From Antitrichia curtipendula (taxonomy: Eukaryota > Streptophyta > Bryopsida > Hypnales > Leucodontaceae): a DNA stretch of 64,000 bases. Location of the stretch: assembly GCA_951230915.1 (NCBI GenBank), contig OX579633.1:49056029-49120028 (forward strand), given 5' to 3'. Positions 12,019 to 22,856 of this stretch are shown piece by piece. The notes beneath the pieces were generated by a model, which was given only the letters and a program-made list of their open reading frames with translations, made no database searches and had not been told where the DNA came from. The position numbers and the translations under genes were made by a program. Numbering within the stretch: position 1 is the first letter of the stretch; every line of letters begins with the position of its first letter.

Positions 12019-13980
12019 GCTTCGCCGTTTCCAAAGGGGGTCCACACACTGGAAGAGACTTTAGAAGAGGGAAAAAAACTAAACTTTTAAAGACGAAAAT
12101 ATACACAAGGTCAAAGCTTCACCGTTCCGGAGGGGGGTCCACTCAACAAGGAGAAGATTAGAAGAGGGTTGGGATAACTTTTAGAAAACATGCACAAAGG
12201 AGGTTCAAAGCTTCACCGTCCCTGAGGGGGGTCCGCTCAACAAAGAGAAGGTTAGAAGAGGGTGTAAGAAAAAACACAAAGAGAAAACACACAAGTTAGG
12301 CCACGTGGCAACACAAAGCTCATACGCTAAAGGCCCTCCAAAGCGGCATCGCCAAGGTACGGTGGGGGGTGACTTTAGGATTAGTACAAGATACAAAGAA
12401 GACTCTTAAAACTTCACAAGTTAGACCACAACATATACAAGAGAGAGAGGGAAGCTCTCCACTTACAACAAGGTACCAAAAACTTCACAAAAGAGTATAC
12501 AAAACAAGGTAAAAGGACCTCCAAGGACCTTCAAAGCTTGAAAATAAGCAACTATGGAGCCAAAAGTGCTCCAAAAACACCGTAGAGGTTTCTTAGCTAA
12601 AACACCAAAAATCCCAACATAAGTTGGACCCACGAACCCAAAACAAGATTTGGAGGTACTACAAGTATTGGAGGTGTTCAAGAGAGAAAAATGGGGACCT
12701 TAAATAGGTTTCCAAGGCCCCACCTTCCCCTCAAGAGCTCTAAAGTAACCTTATCAACTTGGATTTTCATCCTCATCTTCAAAGATTTTCATCCTAATCC
12801 CTAAAAAACTACTTTTACTTATTTACGCTGGACCAACCTCCTAACTTTTGGAGATTTACTCCAATTGTCAAACGGATTGCGCCATTGGCTCCAGATCGCC
12901 GTGTTTCTTTCATGACCCCCCTCTCCCCTGTATCGAGGACAAAAAACCATCTTAGGCTAATTTAGTTTTAAAAACTAAACCGTGGTAAAATCCTAGATAT
13001 TGGGGGTCTCCTATTTTGAGAAATGTAAATAGCTTAGGGTCTCCGGTAGGTGTGAGGGAGTCGGAAAAGACTCTTGGTTGACTTCGTTCCGCCGTCGTAT
13101 GGTCCCGGAATGCCGGTCAACGTGGCGGGGACCCCGCCACGTGATTAATTCTCGAGGAATCTCGCCGGTTCGGGTACTTGCTGCTATGGGAATGTCGCGA
13201 AACTTCACGGAGCGCATTATTAACATAAAACAAGCTAGTCTAATTTTTAGTGAGATTTTCTGGCAACTTGGGTAATTTCCATGAAATTCCCGTTGGAGGT
13301 TATCAGGGTTGACCACCCGCAAAAGGTTCTTCTGCAAGTCGGAAGATGACGGGTTTTTTCACAGGACCTCTCATGGGGTCACATGAAAGATGTGCAGGTG
13401 CGTTTCCGTATCTGGCACAATTGGTCAGTGGAGATGAATTGGTCATCTCCTTGAGTTATCGACGATACGGGAATCTTTTGCAGATAGAGGAATCTTGGCG
13501 AATCAATTTCGTCGTTGGACTCCTGACATGGGATTTACCCTAGTACACCATCCTTGGGCGGTAGATTCTTCCACGGACCCGGTCTTGCGTTAGTGGCTCT
13601 TGCATGCTAACAATCGGGGTTTGGAGAATTTCTAAACCTAACTCTGGGACCCGACCTAATGGCCTCGTTGTGGATCCCTTGAACCGACTTAGCCATAAAT
13701 TGCCACATTCATGGTGGAATTTAGCCCTTTTGGGCCTATGTGACTTGAATCCTACAAATCTAACCGTTTCGCTCTTTCTACCTATTTTTGGGCCCGGTTT
13801 GGTGGGATTCTAAGTCTAAATACAAATCTAGACCAAATACTATAATGGGTATGTTACAACCCTATTTTGGTTCTACACTCTTTTTATGGCTTTTTGGATA
13901 TTTTTCTTAACTTTAAATTGCAAATTTCCAAAAAAATAATTTTACGAGTCCCAAGTGACAAATTGGGAGCTCACTATGTA

Positions 13981-15370
13981 CCATATTCAAGACTTCAAGA
14001 AAGAGTCTGGAGACATTTCTTGTATCATATATGAAAAGACTTTCTAAATTTGCCTGCAAGAGTAGAGATTCATTCACAGAGCGCCAATTTGTGGAGCTTT
14101 ACATGGAAAAACAAGATAAAAAGATCCGCGACATGGCACACCCTCACATGTTGCTAGCTTATGAAAGTTGAGCTACCTTGGCTCAAATCTTTGCCATTGT
14201 AGAGCAATTGGATCGAGGGTTATGTGTGGAAGAAATCAGTAGATTGTCATCCATTATGACTTCAACAACAAGCCAATCCAAGGATGTTGTTAGTGGCACT
14301 ACTAGCAAGTCCCTAGCAAGAGCTAAGGGACTTCTAAGGCCTCAAAAAAAGTTGTTATGGCAGCTGAAGTGGAGGTGACGACCAACTTTTGCATGCAGTG
14401 TTGGAATTGTAGATTGTTAGGCCACGGAAAAGGGATTGTCCTACAAATACATCATCTGAAGGCAAGAAAGGTGGGCAACCAACTATCAACAAGGACAATG
14501 CACCTACAAACAAGGGACAACGGAAAAAGGCACAAGATGGAGATACACCTCTAAAGTGCACATATACACTTTGTAGTCGAGTTGGTTACACAGAGGACAA
14601 GTGTTAGGTAAAATTAAGGCCTTAATCATTCAGCCCACAAGCTGCTCAAGAAGGTGGAGCAAATTATGGAGGCAATAGTCTTAAGGTATGCATGGAAGAG
14701 TTGCAAAACACTCTAGCATTGCTTGTTTCAACAACAACAAAGACTACACCAACATCTTCTAGTGGCTTAAAGCCTGGACTAGACAAGTTTGAGTACGGTG
14801 CACTTGGTGAAGTAGTTGCAGCAGTGGCTACTAGATTACAAGCCAACTCTTTGCTAATTGCATCTATGGTGGAAGAAAATTTAGCCACTCAAGGTGGACT
14901 TCATGTTCGTCACCAAGGGCCTCCTAATAGCATTGGGCAATCAAGATTGCTATTGATATTTGGCCTAGCGAATGTGGCAACTACTCCATTACTGGTAGAA
15001 GAAATTCATCTAAAGAAGGAGACATGGTGAAGAGTTTGACTTTCAAACTGTTGGAGGTTCCATTGTTTTTGGGATTCAGTTGCAAAGTGACAACTTTGAT
15101 GTAGCTGTTGTACATCATATGGCAAGAAAGATGATGCAAGGTACAGTCCAAATGCGTGCTAATGTGGCCATGAGGGAGACAAAAGAATCTTCTTTAGTTG
15201 ATAGTAAAAAAGGCATACGGAAAGATATTGCAAAGGTAGTAATAGATGCCTTGTGATGTTGGAAATGATGGCTAAAGGAGCCTCCTTCACAAGCAGAGTT
15301 TAATAAGAGCTTGAATTCAAATGGAGAAGTTATTGAAAGTGATGTTGAGGTTGCCACAAGCTATTTGGCA
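13981..15370 (+). pseudogene. gag of the DNMT-carrying Ty3/Gypsy-type element (decayed)
   Basis: The frame entering from 9,132 continues here. After a frameshift near 14,030 it gives capsid-like residues (FTERQFVELYMEKQDK, then EQLDRGLCVEEISRL). A zinc-knuckle-like CxxCxxxxGH block lies near 14,390-14,450 and a second Cys-rich block near 14,555-14,605. A long alanine/serine/threonine-rich frame (14,692-15,030) and a frame to 15,357 follow. Stops and frameshifts throughout mean no functional product. gag packages the element RNA; the knuckles are the RNA-binding part. The assignment is supported by order: the protease and DNMT follow. Confidence 0.6.
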
Positions 15371-15439
15371 ATATTATTAGCCCGAGCAACTCGTGAGCGT
15401 TTACAAGTCAAACCTGGAGTAGTGCGTTTGGCCAATTCT

Positions 15440-15900
15440 GATTATGTATTTTCTGTGACTCAAGGTGATACATCTCTAGTATTTTCATAGAAGGTGCTAC
15501 TTGATTTTGGTGCTTAACTATTTATGTTAGGAAAAATTTTAGCTTAAAATTTGGGATTTTTTTCTAATGACTTAGATCCATGTTTTTTTACTATAGTAAT
15601 ATCACTTAATGACACATAACAATCTACGAGATTGATGAAAGAGCCTCTACAATTTTAGTTTAAGGTAGGCACTTATGCATATACTTACATCTCTGAGAGG
15701 TGTGTTGTAATAAGTGCTACTAGTTATCACATTCTTTTGGAGTAGAAAGCTTTGTATCCCATTGATTTTGATCATGATTTTTAGACTGAAAAGGCATGGT
15801 TTCGACCAGGTTGGTCATAAGGAGATGAACAAAAAAAAGTGATTTCCATCATTTTTGGTGTTTTTGCTGAGGTAGATGAAGATTTGGTGGCAGTATATGG
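15440..15900 (+). pseudogene. Aspartic protease region of the DNMT-carrying element
   Basis: A VLLDFGA motif near 15,497 (normally D-S/T-G-A in retropepsins; here Phe replaces Ser/Thr) is followed, through stops, by ATSYHILL and ALYPIDF-type blocks (15,715-15,770) and by EKAWFRPGWS (15,790-15,820). These match, from memory, the protease and downstream segment of plant retroelements of this type. The active-site substitution and stops make it inactive. It lies between gag and the methyltransferase. Confidence 0.55.
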
Positions 15901-16164
15901 ATGTGTTGCAGAATGGATGTGTTGCAGAATGGATGGCTACTAGAGATTTGTTGTTTGAGGGAACATATCTGCTATAGACTCTCTCTAGAGTTGGATATGC
16001 AAACAAATAATAAAATTAGTCTATTTGAAAGACATTCCAACTGAAGGATCCCATTGCACTATAAAATTCACCAAAAGACTTGGTTTAAAAATGCAAGGAG
16101 TTAATGAAAGAAGTAGATCAACATCTTTGATAGCCACAATCCACATTGCCACTTCTACAACAGC

Positions 16165-17038
16165 TTGTGGATCTTCCTGATGATCATGATAGGCATAGTT
16201 CTTATAGAACTATTTGTTGGACTTGGTACTAGTTTGGCAATAGTTTTAGAGGCAAGATTGTCCATACAGAGTTATACATATGTAGATAATAATATTGTGG
16301 TGAGTAGAGCTACTCAACATCATTTCAAACAACTAAAGATACGATATTAAAACAAATATCAGCAAACGCTACTCAAGGATGTATGTCTCGAGTTCTTTCA
16401 AACATTACTTTGATTAGAAAGGAAGATCTTCTGAGGTTAGGCAAAGTGGACCTTGTGATGGCTAAATGGCCTTACCAAGGGCATTTCCGAGTTGGTTTTT
16501 GCCAAGGATTCCAATATCCATGCTCAAATTTATTTTGGGAGCTCTTGCAGTTGCTGCATTGGTTGCAACCTAGACAAGCTACAAATGTGACTTATATTCT
16601 TGAAACCGTGCTTCTATTGAGAAATGTTGGAGCTCAAGTTTACAAAGATGTAAGGATAGTATGTTAGCTCCTTAGAGAACCAGTTGTAGTGGATGCTGCA
16701 GCTCTTGGTTCTTATGCCCATCGTTTATAGTGGAAGTGGACCATTTTGGCTCATATGCTAGGGATTTCAATGGCATTACATTACATTAGCCGTCCAGAGG
16801 GAAGACACCTTGATGACCTTCTCGATAAAGGATGATCAGCTCAAGTAGTGGTATAAGAAAATCAACCACCATTGCTTATAGTCAATCGTATAGGGATGCC
16901 ACGATTGGCATTTTTGAGATTGATGAGCTATCCTCGATCTTTTGTTTTTTGTAATGGTGGACCCGGCTTGGTGTTTAATAACACTTCTATGAGACTAGAA
17001 AAACATTGTGCTACTAAAAAGTATCAAATGTCGTGTTG
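16165..17038 (+). pseudogene. C5-cytosine DNA methyltransferase domain within a retroelement (decayed)
   Basis: A Rossmann-type methyltransferase start (LIELFVGLGTSLAIVLEA, motif I, AdoMet binding) at 16,198-16,252 is followed by an acidic/aromatic motif II-like YTYVDNN. After a one-base frameshift near 16,348 come KVDLVMAKWPYQGH (motif IV region), YILETVLLLRN (motif VI, normally E-N-V) and VVVDAAALGSYAHRL (motif VIII region). A C-terminal block with LMSYPRSFVF and GGPGLVFNN follows. The catalytic Cys of the P-C-Q motif is Tyr (codon TAC at 16,472-16,474), and there are stops at 16,665 and elsewhere, so it is dead. C5 methyltransferases captured by retrotransposons are known from charophyte algae and dinoflagellates. 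Gene order and protein resemblance place this in that class; an independent host-gene fragment is unlikely because protease and RT remnants flank it. Confidence 0.75.
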
Positions 17039-17776
17039 AAAGCGGTTTGCTTTGAAAAATCACGGGAATTCTGGCTGCAATTAGAAATGGTTTAGGAATT
17101 AAAGAAATTGTAGTTGTATAGATTCTTTAAACTCAATCGTCGAATCTCCAAACTGCTCTATATTGACTTATCATGTAGTGGTTCTAATTGGGTTCAAAGG
17201 TTAGGGTAGGTGATAAAAAACCACGATCATCGGTCGGGTAAAACGGGACGGCCAGACCACAAGTTGAATTGTCCGAGGGATTGGATCCTAAATTTCAAAC
17301 CCATGATGACTAACAATCATGCCTCTCCAATAGGAACAACAAAAAAATACAACCATGTAGGTGATGAACTTTACTTTGTTGTATCCACAACACAAAAAGA
17401 GGCTAAGCAATGGTTTCTCCCACACCACCCGCAATAACAAAGTTTTACAAGGAAAGACAAACTACAAGCCACAACACACAAGTCTTTGTCTCCAACTCCT
17501 CCTTCAACTTCAACTCCTTCACTGAATTTCAATTGAGTACCATCAATGTTTCACAACTCCAAATGAGATGAATAAAAGCTTTTTGAAAAGCTTACACAAT
17601 TTTCTACTTATCTTCCAAATCTCAAGTCATTCTAACACTCTATCCGATTTCTATGGCCATCCGAAGTTTTGGCCTCTAAAATTGAAGACAATAGACTCTT
17701 CTTCACTTCAACACACACAACTCTCTCATAAATACTCCAAATAGAATGAATGATAAGAGGCCTGAATGATACTTGA
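17039..17776. other. Unassigned segment where the RT core should be
   Basis: No reverse-transcriptase palm motif is visible between the methyltransferase and the RT connection remnant. 17,200-17,770 reads as unrelated low-complexity sequence with a GAATGATAAGAGG word duplicated at 17,747 and 17,774. A deletion or replacement of the RT core is the likely cause. Confidence 0.45.
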
Positions 17777-17794
17777 ATGATAAGAGGCTTCGGA

Positions 17795-18060
17795 GTACAA
17801 GAAACAAAGGTGGCGATTTTGAAAAGGATTCTAATTTCTAAAAATGTGTCAAGGTTAAGAACTTTTATGGAATTAACAAACTATTATCAATGGTTTGTTT
17901 GTGGATTTAGTCTCATGACTAAATCTTGGACTCAATTGACTCAAATTGATCAAGAATGGATATGAGATTCTAATCAAGAGAAATCATTTGAAGCTTTGAA
18001 AGGAGCACTCAAGTGGTTCAGCACTAGTGTTGAGAAGGCCTGATGCTTGACGGACTGATG
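17795..18060 (+). pseudogene. Ty3/Gypsy reverse-transcriptase connection / RNase H start remnant
   Basis: Residues RLRTFMELTNYYQWFV, then KSWTQLTQIDQEW, then (after one stop) NQEKSFEALKGAL match the thumb/connection of Gypsy pol, canonically LRSFLGLANYYRRF ... PL..L.....W.....E.AF..LK. After the next frameshift (VLRRPDA) the RNase H domain is cut short. This proves the host element is Ty3/Gypsy-like. Confidence 0.8.
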
Positions 18061-18074
18061 CTCAACGGCCTTAG

Positions 18075-18335
18075 AAAAAAAAGATGGACATGAGTGCAGA
18101 GACAATACAAAGAATTGTGCTCCTTGTCATTTGCCAATTGAAGGGACTGTAGATCCAAAGTTGGCAGTGGTTCCACCTGGATACAAATGTTTTGTTTGAA
18201 GAGAAAGAAAAAGTGCTACAATGATGTTGTTGTGTGATTTATGTCAATGAAGTTGGCACATGGCATGTCTTTGATTGTCATTGAGTGGTCTTCCTACTAG
18301 ACATTGGATTTGTCCCCGTTGTAAAAAGTAATCAG
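18075..18335 (+). pseudogene. PHD-finger remnant in the DNMT-carrying element
   Basis: One frame reads NCAPCHLP, a linker with VDPKLAVVPPGYKC, then zinc ligands in PHD order: CFV[stop] (second Cys mutated to TGA at 18,197), CDLC, WHMAC, and HWICPRC with the diagnostic Trp two residues before the final CxxC. This is the Cys4-His-Cys3 layout of a PHD finger (18,188-18,329). PHD fingers usually read histone H3 tails; in a retroelement pol this could direct integration or recognise chromatin, which is inference. Three in-frame stops kill it. It begins where RNase H ends, so RNase H/integrase may have been deleted, bringing the two together. Confidence 0.7.
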
Positions 18336-18882
18336 TTCTTGCTACTTTTTTAAGTGGTTACTAATGATTTTTCTTATTGACGGAGGATGCAGTTACTTGG
18401 TAACATTTCATGTTGAAGTATAAGCTATGGCTCTTACTATTAACTTTTGGATGAAGATTTAGTGGAGTCCAACTACAAAGTTCGAAGCAACTAAAAATGG
18501 GGCTCAAATGCACCCAGCTTATTTCTTTACTTATGATTTATTAAATTCTAACAATAGATGGGACTTATTGTCTATCTTTTTCAACATGTTGATTGTATAA
18601 AAAATATAGTAGAAGTTATTTGACTTCTGTTTCTAGCTAAGTTACAAGGGCACTTTGTTCAGCTAAGGAAACAATTAGATGGTTGTTCATTCATGTTTCA
18701 TGATTGTGTGGATTTGCTTTTGACTATGCGTATATGTTTTAGTATTTGTAGCTGACAACATCTACTATTAACAATACAGAGTGGTATAACAGTTGTCTTG
18801 TTATTTGATGACGAGAAGTTGTTAGGCTCTATTGGGCTTATAGGAGTTGGTTGTAGGTTTTGTATAGCCAAATTGGCCATGT
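18336..18882 (+). other. 3' portion of the DNMT-carrying element
   Basis: Stop-rich remnant of coding sequence. Peptide scraps such as KFEATKNGAQMHP and LLNSNNRWDLLSIFF (18,480-18,590) suggest the polyprotein continued past the PHD finger. Function not recognised. Confidence 0.4.
18668..18795 (+). repeat. Direct repeat flanking the chromovirus, copy 1
   Basis: Matches 25,312-25,430 at roughly 85% by eye (shared words GGTTGTTCATTCATG, TATATGTTTTAGTA, ACAACATCTACTATTAAC). It is separated from copy 2 by the chromovirus plus ~400 bp of host element, so it is older than that insertion. Confidence 0.75.
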
Positions 18883-19353
18883 TGTCATGACTACATCATT
18901 CCAACTAGACGAGATCCCACCAAAGGAAACGAAGAATCAGGAAAGGAACATCCCAGGAAGCAGTTACTCTAAGTTAGTTATGAATGCCAGGAATAAAGCC
19001 CAGTGAGGGGGGCGTTGTCCCTCACTTGACATATTCTCAATACAGTGCAGGTTCTGATTTAGAGATTCTTTGTTCTGATGATTAAGCTCTGATTCAGATG
19101 TTTGTTCTGATGGTCACTCGTTTGCTCAGTATGTTATGATGTACTCAATATGCTTGATTGATTGAAGATGTTGTAATATGGATCATTGATCAAAACTCAT
19201 CTCAGAGAGGATGTTGGGTCGTCCGTCCTATTACATGGATGATTCTCAAGCATTGGAGTGAGTGCACGATTGCACATGGGTCCGGGAGAGTGGAGACTGC
19301 GATTCACTTGGAAGCATCGGTTGGATTCTTGCTTTGGATTCCAAATCCTGACA
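18883..19353 (+). repeat. Chromovirus 5' LTR
   Basis: 471 bp, TGTCATGA...CTGACA, 466 of 471 positions identical to the 3' LTR by eye. The sequence directly after it (TTATGTCGAGTCATAG) is the primer-binding position but does not look like the usual initiator-Met tRNA complement. Confidence 0.95.
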
Positions 19354-19487
19354 TTATGTCGAGTCATAGACTGCCCATGCTTCCAAGGTGAGGGTCGGAG
19401 GAATATCAAACTGAATGTGGCCAGTGACTGGGGTTTTAATAGCACTCGGGTGTATTTGATTTTTGTCGTAAGCATTTTCAAGACCGA

Positions 19488-20575
19488 GTGATGGATCTGG
19501 AGAGGTCACACGAGGAAGCTAGACCACCACTGCCGGAGGGGATTGGATCTGAGTGGGTGAACTTCATCCAACAGCAAGTTCAAGCAATATTTCAAACAGC
19601 CATTCCCCATATCGTACAACAGATTGCAGAGCGTGCTGTAGCACAACCAGATCCAACATCTCCCTCAGCGTCCAAGAGAGTGAAAGATCCTACACAATCA
19701 AGGTCTGAAGAGCGCAAAAGGTGGAGATTTTGAAGGCCGGGAGTCAAAGGTGGCGGCACCTGAAAAGTTTACTGGAAAGAAAGGCGGGGAAGTATACAAA
19801 TGGTTTGCCCAACTTTGCTTGGTGTTCCGAGGTAAGCCACGATCCTATCGTTATGACGAAGATTAAATTGCTTATGCACTCTCCTATATGAGTGGTGCAG
19901 CACAAAATTGGGCGATGCCGATCCTTCAAGCCTTGGATGAAGGACGGCATCATGAATTATTGATTGATTATAATGCTTTTCGAGAAGCTATTATTGTTGT
20001 TTATGGAGATATTGATCGCAAGAGTACGGCGGAGGATCGCTTTGGAAAAATCCGACAAACAGGGTCAGTACGTAGCAACTTATATTTCCATGTTTAATGA
20101 ATATGCCGCCTAAGTTGATTGGAACGAACCAAGTTTGATGGCACGATTTCGTGGAGGATTAAAAGAGGAAATTCTTGATTCAATTGCCACCGCGGAAAGC
20201 CAACCTCGTCGACTTCATGACTGGATGACAATGGCCTCACGGATTGATGAACGGTTGTGGTCTCGGTGCCAAAGTCGACATCCATCCATTCCATCTTCGC
20301 ACCCACGGGGTCATGTTAAGCACTCCCAAACTACACCACGGAGTTTAGGACTAGTACCAATGGAGATTGATGTCGTCTCTGCAACAACAGCTATGGCAAA
20401 GATGGCAACGGACCGCCTAGAGTATCAAAAGCAAGGAAAGTGTTGGAGTTGTGGACTACATGGGCATGTGCGATCAAGATGTCCCACTAATCCTTCTAAA
20501 CCATTTTCCCTCGCAGTTATAGGAGAAAAAGAGGTTGGGGTCAATGAATCGGGAAAAGGTCGAGCCCGGGACTGA
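19488..20575 (+). pseudogene. Chromovirus gag
   Basis: The start ATG at 19,488 lies 134 bp after the 5' LTR. The order is an acidic/proline N-terminus, a capsid core (FTGKKGGEVYKWFAQL, ALSYMSGAAQNWA, RFRGGLKEEILDSI) and a CxxCxxxxHxxxxC zinc knuckle (CWSCGLHGHVRSRC, near 20,440-20,485). Frameshifts near 19,720 and 20,060 and a stop at 19,864 break it. Gag forms the virus-like particle and binds element RNA. Confidence 0.85.
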
Positions 20576-20619
20576 AGCCATTCATTCGGTACCCGGGTGC
20601 GCCTCAAACGGCAGCTAGT

Positions 20620-21257
20620 ATGATCTCGAAATGGGACCTCATTGATGGGGCTGCTACATTTGGGCAATTTCGACAATCAGACGAAACAATGATGCCACAC
20701 TATTTACGTGCTACCACAGAGCCAGGAGCACATCTCACAGTGGACGCACAAATCAACTCGCTCACAGCAACCACCCTAATTGACTCGGGTGCTACCGGAG
20801 TGTTTATGCATCATGATTTTGTTCAACAGTGTGGAGCAGAGGTACAGCCTAAGTTGACTCCTCGAGAAGTTCGGGTCATAGACGGAAGAGTAATTAATTA
20901 TGGGCTTATCACCATGAAGCAACGTTCAAGTTGACGGTGGGGAGTCACCACGAGATCATTGTAGCCGATCTCACAAACACTGGCCGTTATCCTTGTATTT
21001 TGGGGACACCATGGCTTGTTCGTCATGACCCCACAATCCGATGGTCTCGAAATGAGGTGATTTTCAAATCAAAGTACTACCATCAGCACTGCCAAAGCCC
21101 ATCAATGCTAGTGTCCAAACCAACGGCGACCAAGCCAAAGGAATCTTTAGCAATACCAGTCTCAAGGCCCAATACGGGCAAACCGAGGGAATCTCAACGT
21201 GATCCCTTGATTCACAACAAGGAAAGAAGGCCGCTTGGCACAACTTCAAGGATGTAA
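20620..21257 (+). pseudogene. Chromovirus aspartic protease
   Basis: Retropepsin active site TTLIDSGATG near 20,779-20,808, flanked by ILGTPWLVRHDP, the conserved C-terminal block. A frameshift near 20,925 separates the halves, and a stop at 21,255 separates protease from RT. It would cut the Gag-Pol polyprotein. Confidence 0.85.
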
Positions 21258-22856
21258 CCTGGGGGGAAACTATCCACTGCAGGTTATCAAGAAGTGAAGC
21301 CCTTGTCTGGTGGGCCGCAGAGGTCAGACCAAAAAATTTCCTCTGAGGTTGACCGGCTAATTCCAAGGAAACAGATTGTTCAATCCCGACTCACTACACC
21401 AAAACATGCCTTGGTGTCAGTAGCAGCATTTCGCCTATCAGCAAAACAAGCTAAACTTTATGTACTAGAAGTGTCAGAATTGGCTAATGGAAACAATGTC
21501 GAGGAACAACTTCCTCAACATATTCCACAGGAATATCATGATTTACGGAAGGTTTTCAATGAAAAATCCTCCAATGAATTACCCAATCATAGTGGGTCGG
21601 TTATGAAGATAGAATTCAAAGAGGGACAAGAACCTCATAATATGGGATTGCGGCCTATGTCCCCAATAGAGTTGGAGGAACTTCGACGATATCTTGAAGA
21701 AAATTTAGGCAAAGGTTGGATTCGACGCTCCAAATCCCCGGTCTCGGCCCCCATTGTGTTTGCCCGAAAGAAAGATGGATCCATCCGAGTGTGTATAGAT
21801 TACAGGAACTTGAATAAGGTCACAATAAAGAATCGATACCCCCTTCCTCTAATTCCTGACCTAACTAACTGGCTAGCAGGTGCAAAAATATTTTCAAAAT
21901 TGGACGTAAGGCAAGCTTATCATCGAGTGCGAATGGCAAGAGGCCATGAATTTAAAACAGCATTTAAAACTCGCTATGGATTATTTGAATATTTAGTAAT
22001 GCCATTTGGCTTAACCAACGCCCTTGTCTAGTTTCAAGCCTACATGCAAAACATTTTTTATGATCTATTGGATATCTCGGTGGTAATTTATTTGGACGAT
22101 ATTTTCATTTTTTCAAAAGATTTAAAAGAACATCAATCAATTGTTCGAGAAGTTCTCCAACGGTTGCATCGGTATGGTCTTTATGCCAAAGCCTCTAAAT
22201 GCCAATTTCACCAAAGTTCCGTGGAATTTTTGGGAATGCTGGTTTCAGAAAAAGGGTTGGAGATGTGTGAAGACAAGGTCGAGGCTATTCAAGAATGGCC
22301 CACCCCAAAGACAGTAAAGGAAGTCCAAACTTTCCTAGGATTTGCCAATTTTTACCGCCGCTTTATCTCCGATTATTCAAGAATCAAGATTCCTCTTACA
22401 TCGCTGATACGAAAGGATCAACGGTTTGAATGGACCCCTTTAGCAAATGAAGCATTTAAAGAACTCCGTTCTTGCTTCACTAAGGCTCCGGTGCTAATTC
22501 ACCCTAATTTTGAACTTCCTTTTGTAGTAGAAACTGATGCCTCTGATAAGGCTACAGGAGCTATTTTATCACAACGCGGGGAAGATGGACATCTACACCC
22601 ATGTGCTTATCGGAGCTCTAAGATGCAATCGGCCGAGTAAAATTATGACATATACGACAAAGAATTGTTGAGCATTGTACTTGCATTTCAAGAATGGCGG
22701 GTTTACCTTGAAGGGTCACCACATGTGGTCCAAGTAATTTCTGACCACAAAAACCTTGAACATTTCTTAACAACCAAATAGCTCAATCGGTGACAAGCTT
22801 GATGGTCCGAGCAACTTTCGGCATTCAATTTTGAAATTCACCATTGGCTAGGGACA
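21258..22856 (+). pseudogene. Chromovirus reverse transcriptase and RNase H
   Basis: RT motifs in order: [15 protein letters not shown], a [13 protein letters not shown] catalytic block, [13 protein letters not shown], and YLDDIFIFSK (YxDD metal-binding site). Then the connection (FLGFANFYRRFISDYS) and RNase H (VVETDASDKATGAILSQ). Stops: TAG 22,029; TAA 22,638; TAG 22,779; TGA 22,791; TGA 22,800. The last four fit single C-to-T changes of Gln or Arg codons judged by family pattern. The frame is otherwise continuous from 20,931 to the integrase. Confidence 0.9.

Larger units (their letters stand above)
3577..13975. repeat. Giant imperfect palindrome, ~10.4 kb
   Basis: Left arm 3,577-8,140 and right arm 9,133-13,975 are inverted copies around a ~990-bp spacer. 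Matching pairs read by eye include 3,590-4,310 with 13,260-13,970, 4,870-5,260 with 12,290-12,680, 5,580-5,650 with 11,690-11,760, 7,080-7,210 with 10,200-10,350, and 7,760-8,140 with 9,133-9,500. The arms differ by many substitutions and by array-length changes. It comes from two insertions of one family, not from a recent duplication. Confidence 0.8.
9133..13975 (-). mobile_element. Large repeat copy B (solo-LTR-like, ~4.84 kb) inserted in gag
   Basis: Inverted relative of copy A. On the minus strand it runs AGTGAGCTCCC ... GCGTCCACA. A perfect 5-bp duplication ATGTA flanks it (9,128-9,132 and 13,976-13,980). Removing the block restores an open gag frame across the junction, which is direct evidence for insertion into a coding element. 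It contains four separate tandem arrays and a pyrimidine-rich tract (10,440-10,500). It has no transposase, RT or integrase motif. Confidence 0.65.

Noticed and set aside
11745..12161. 138-codon frame with a duplicated 41-residue peptide
   Set aside because: It follows from a 123-bp direct DNA repeat divisible by three inside a non-coding repeat. There is no conserved domain.
3577..13975. Mutator-like element with very long terminal inverted repeats
   Set aside because: Each arm has its own candidate 5-bp duplication and TG...CA-like ends. There is no common 9-bp duplication outside and no transposase between the arms.
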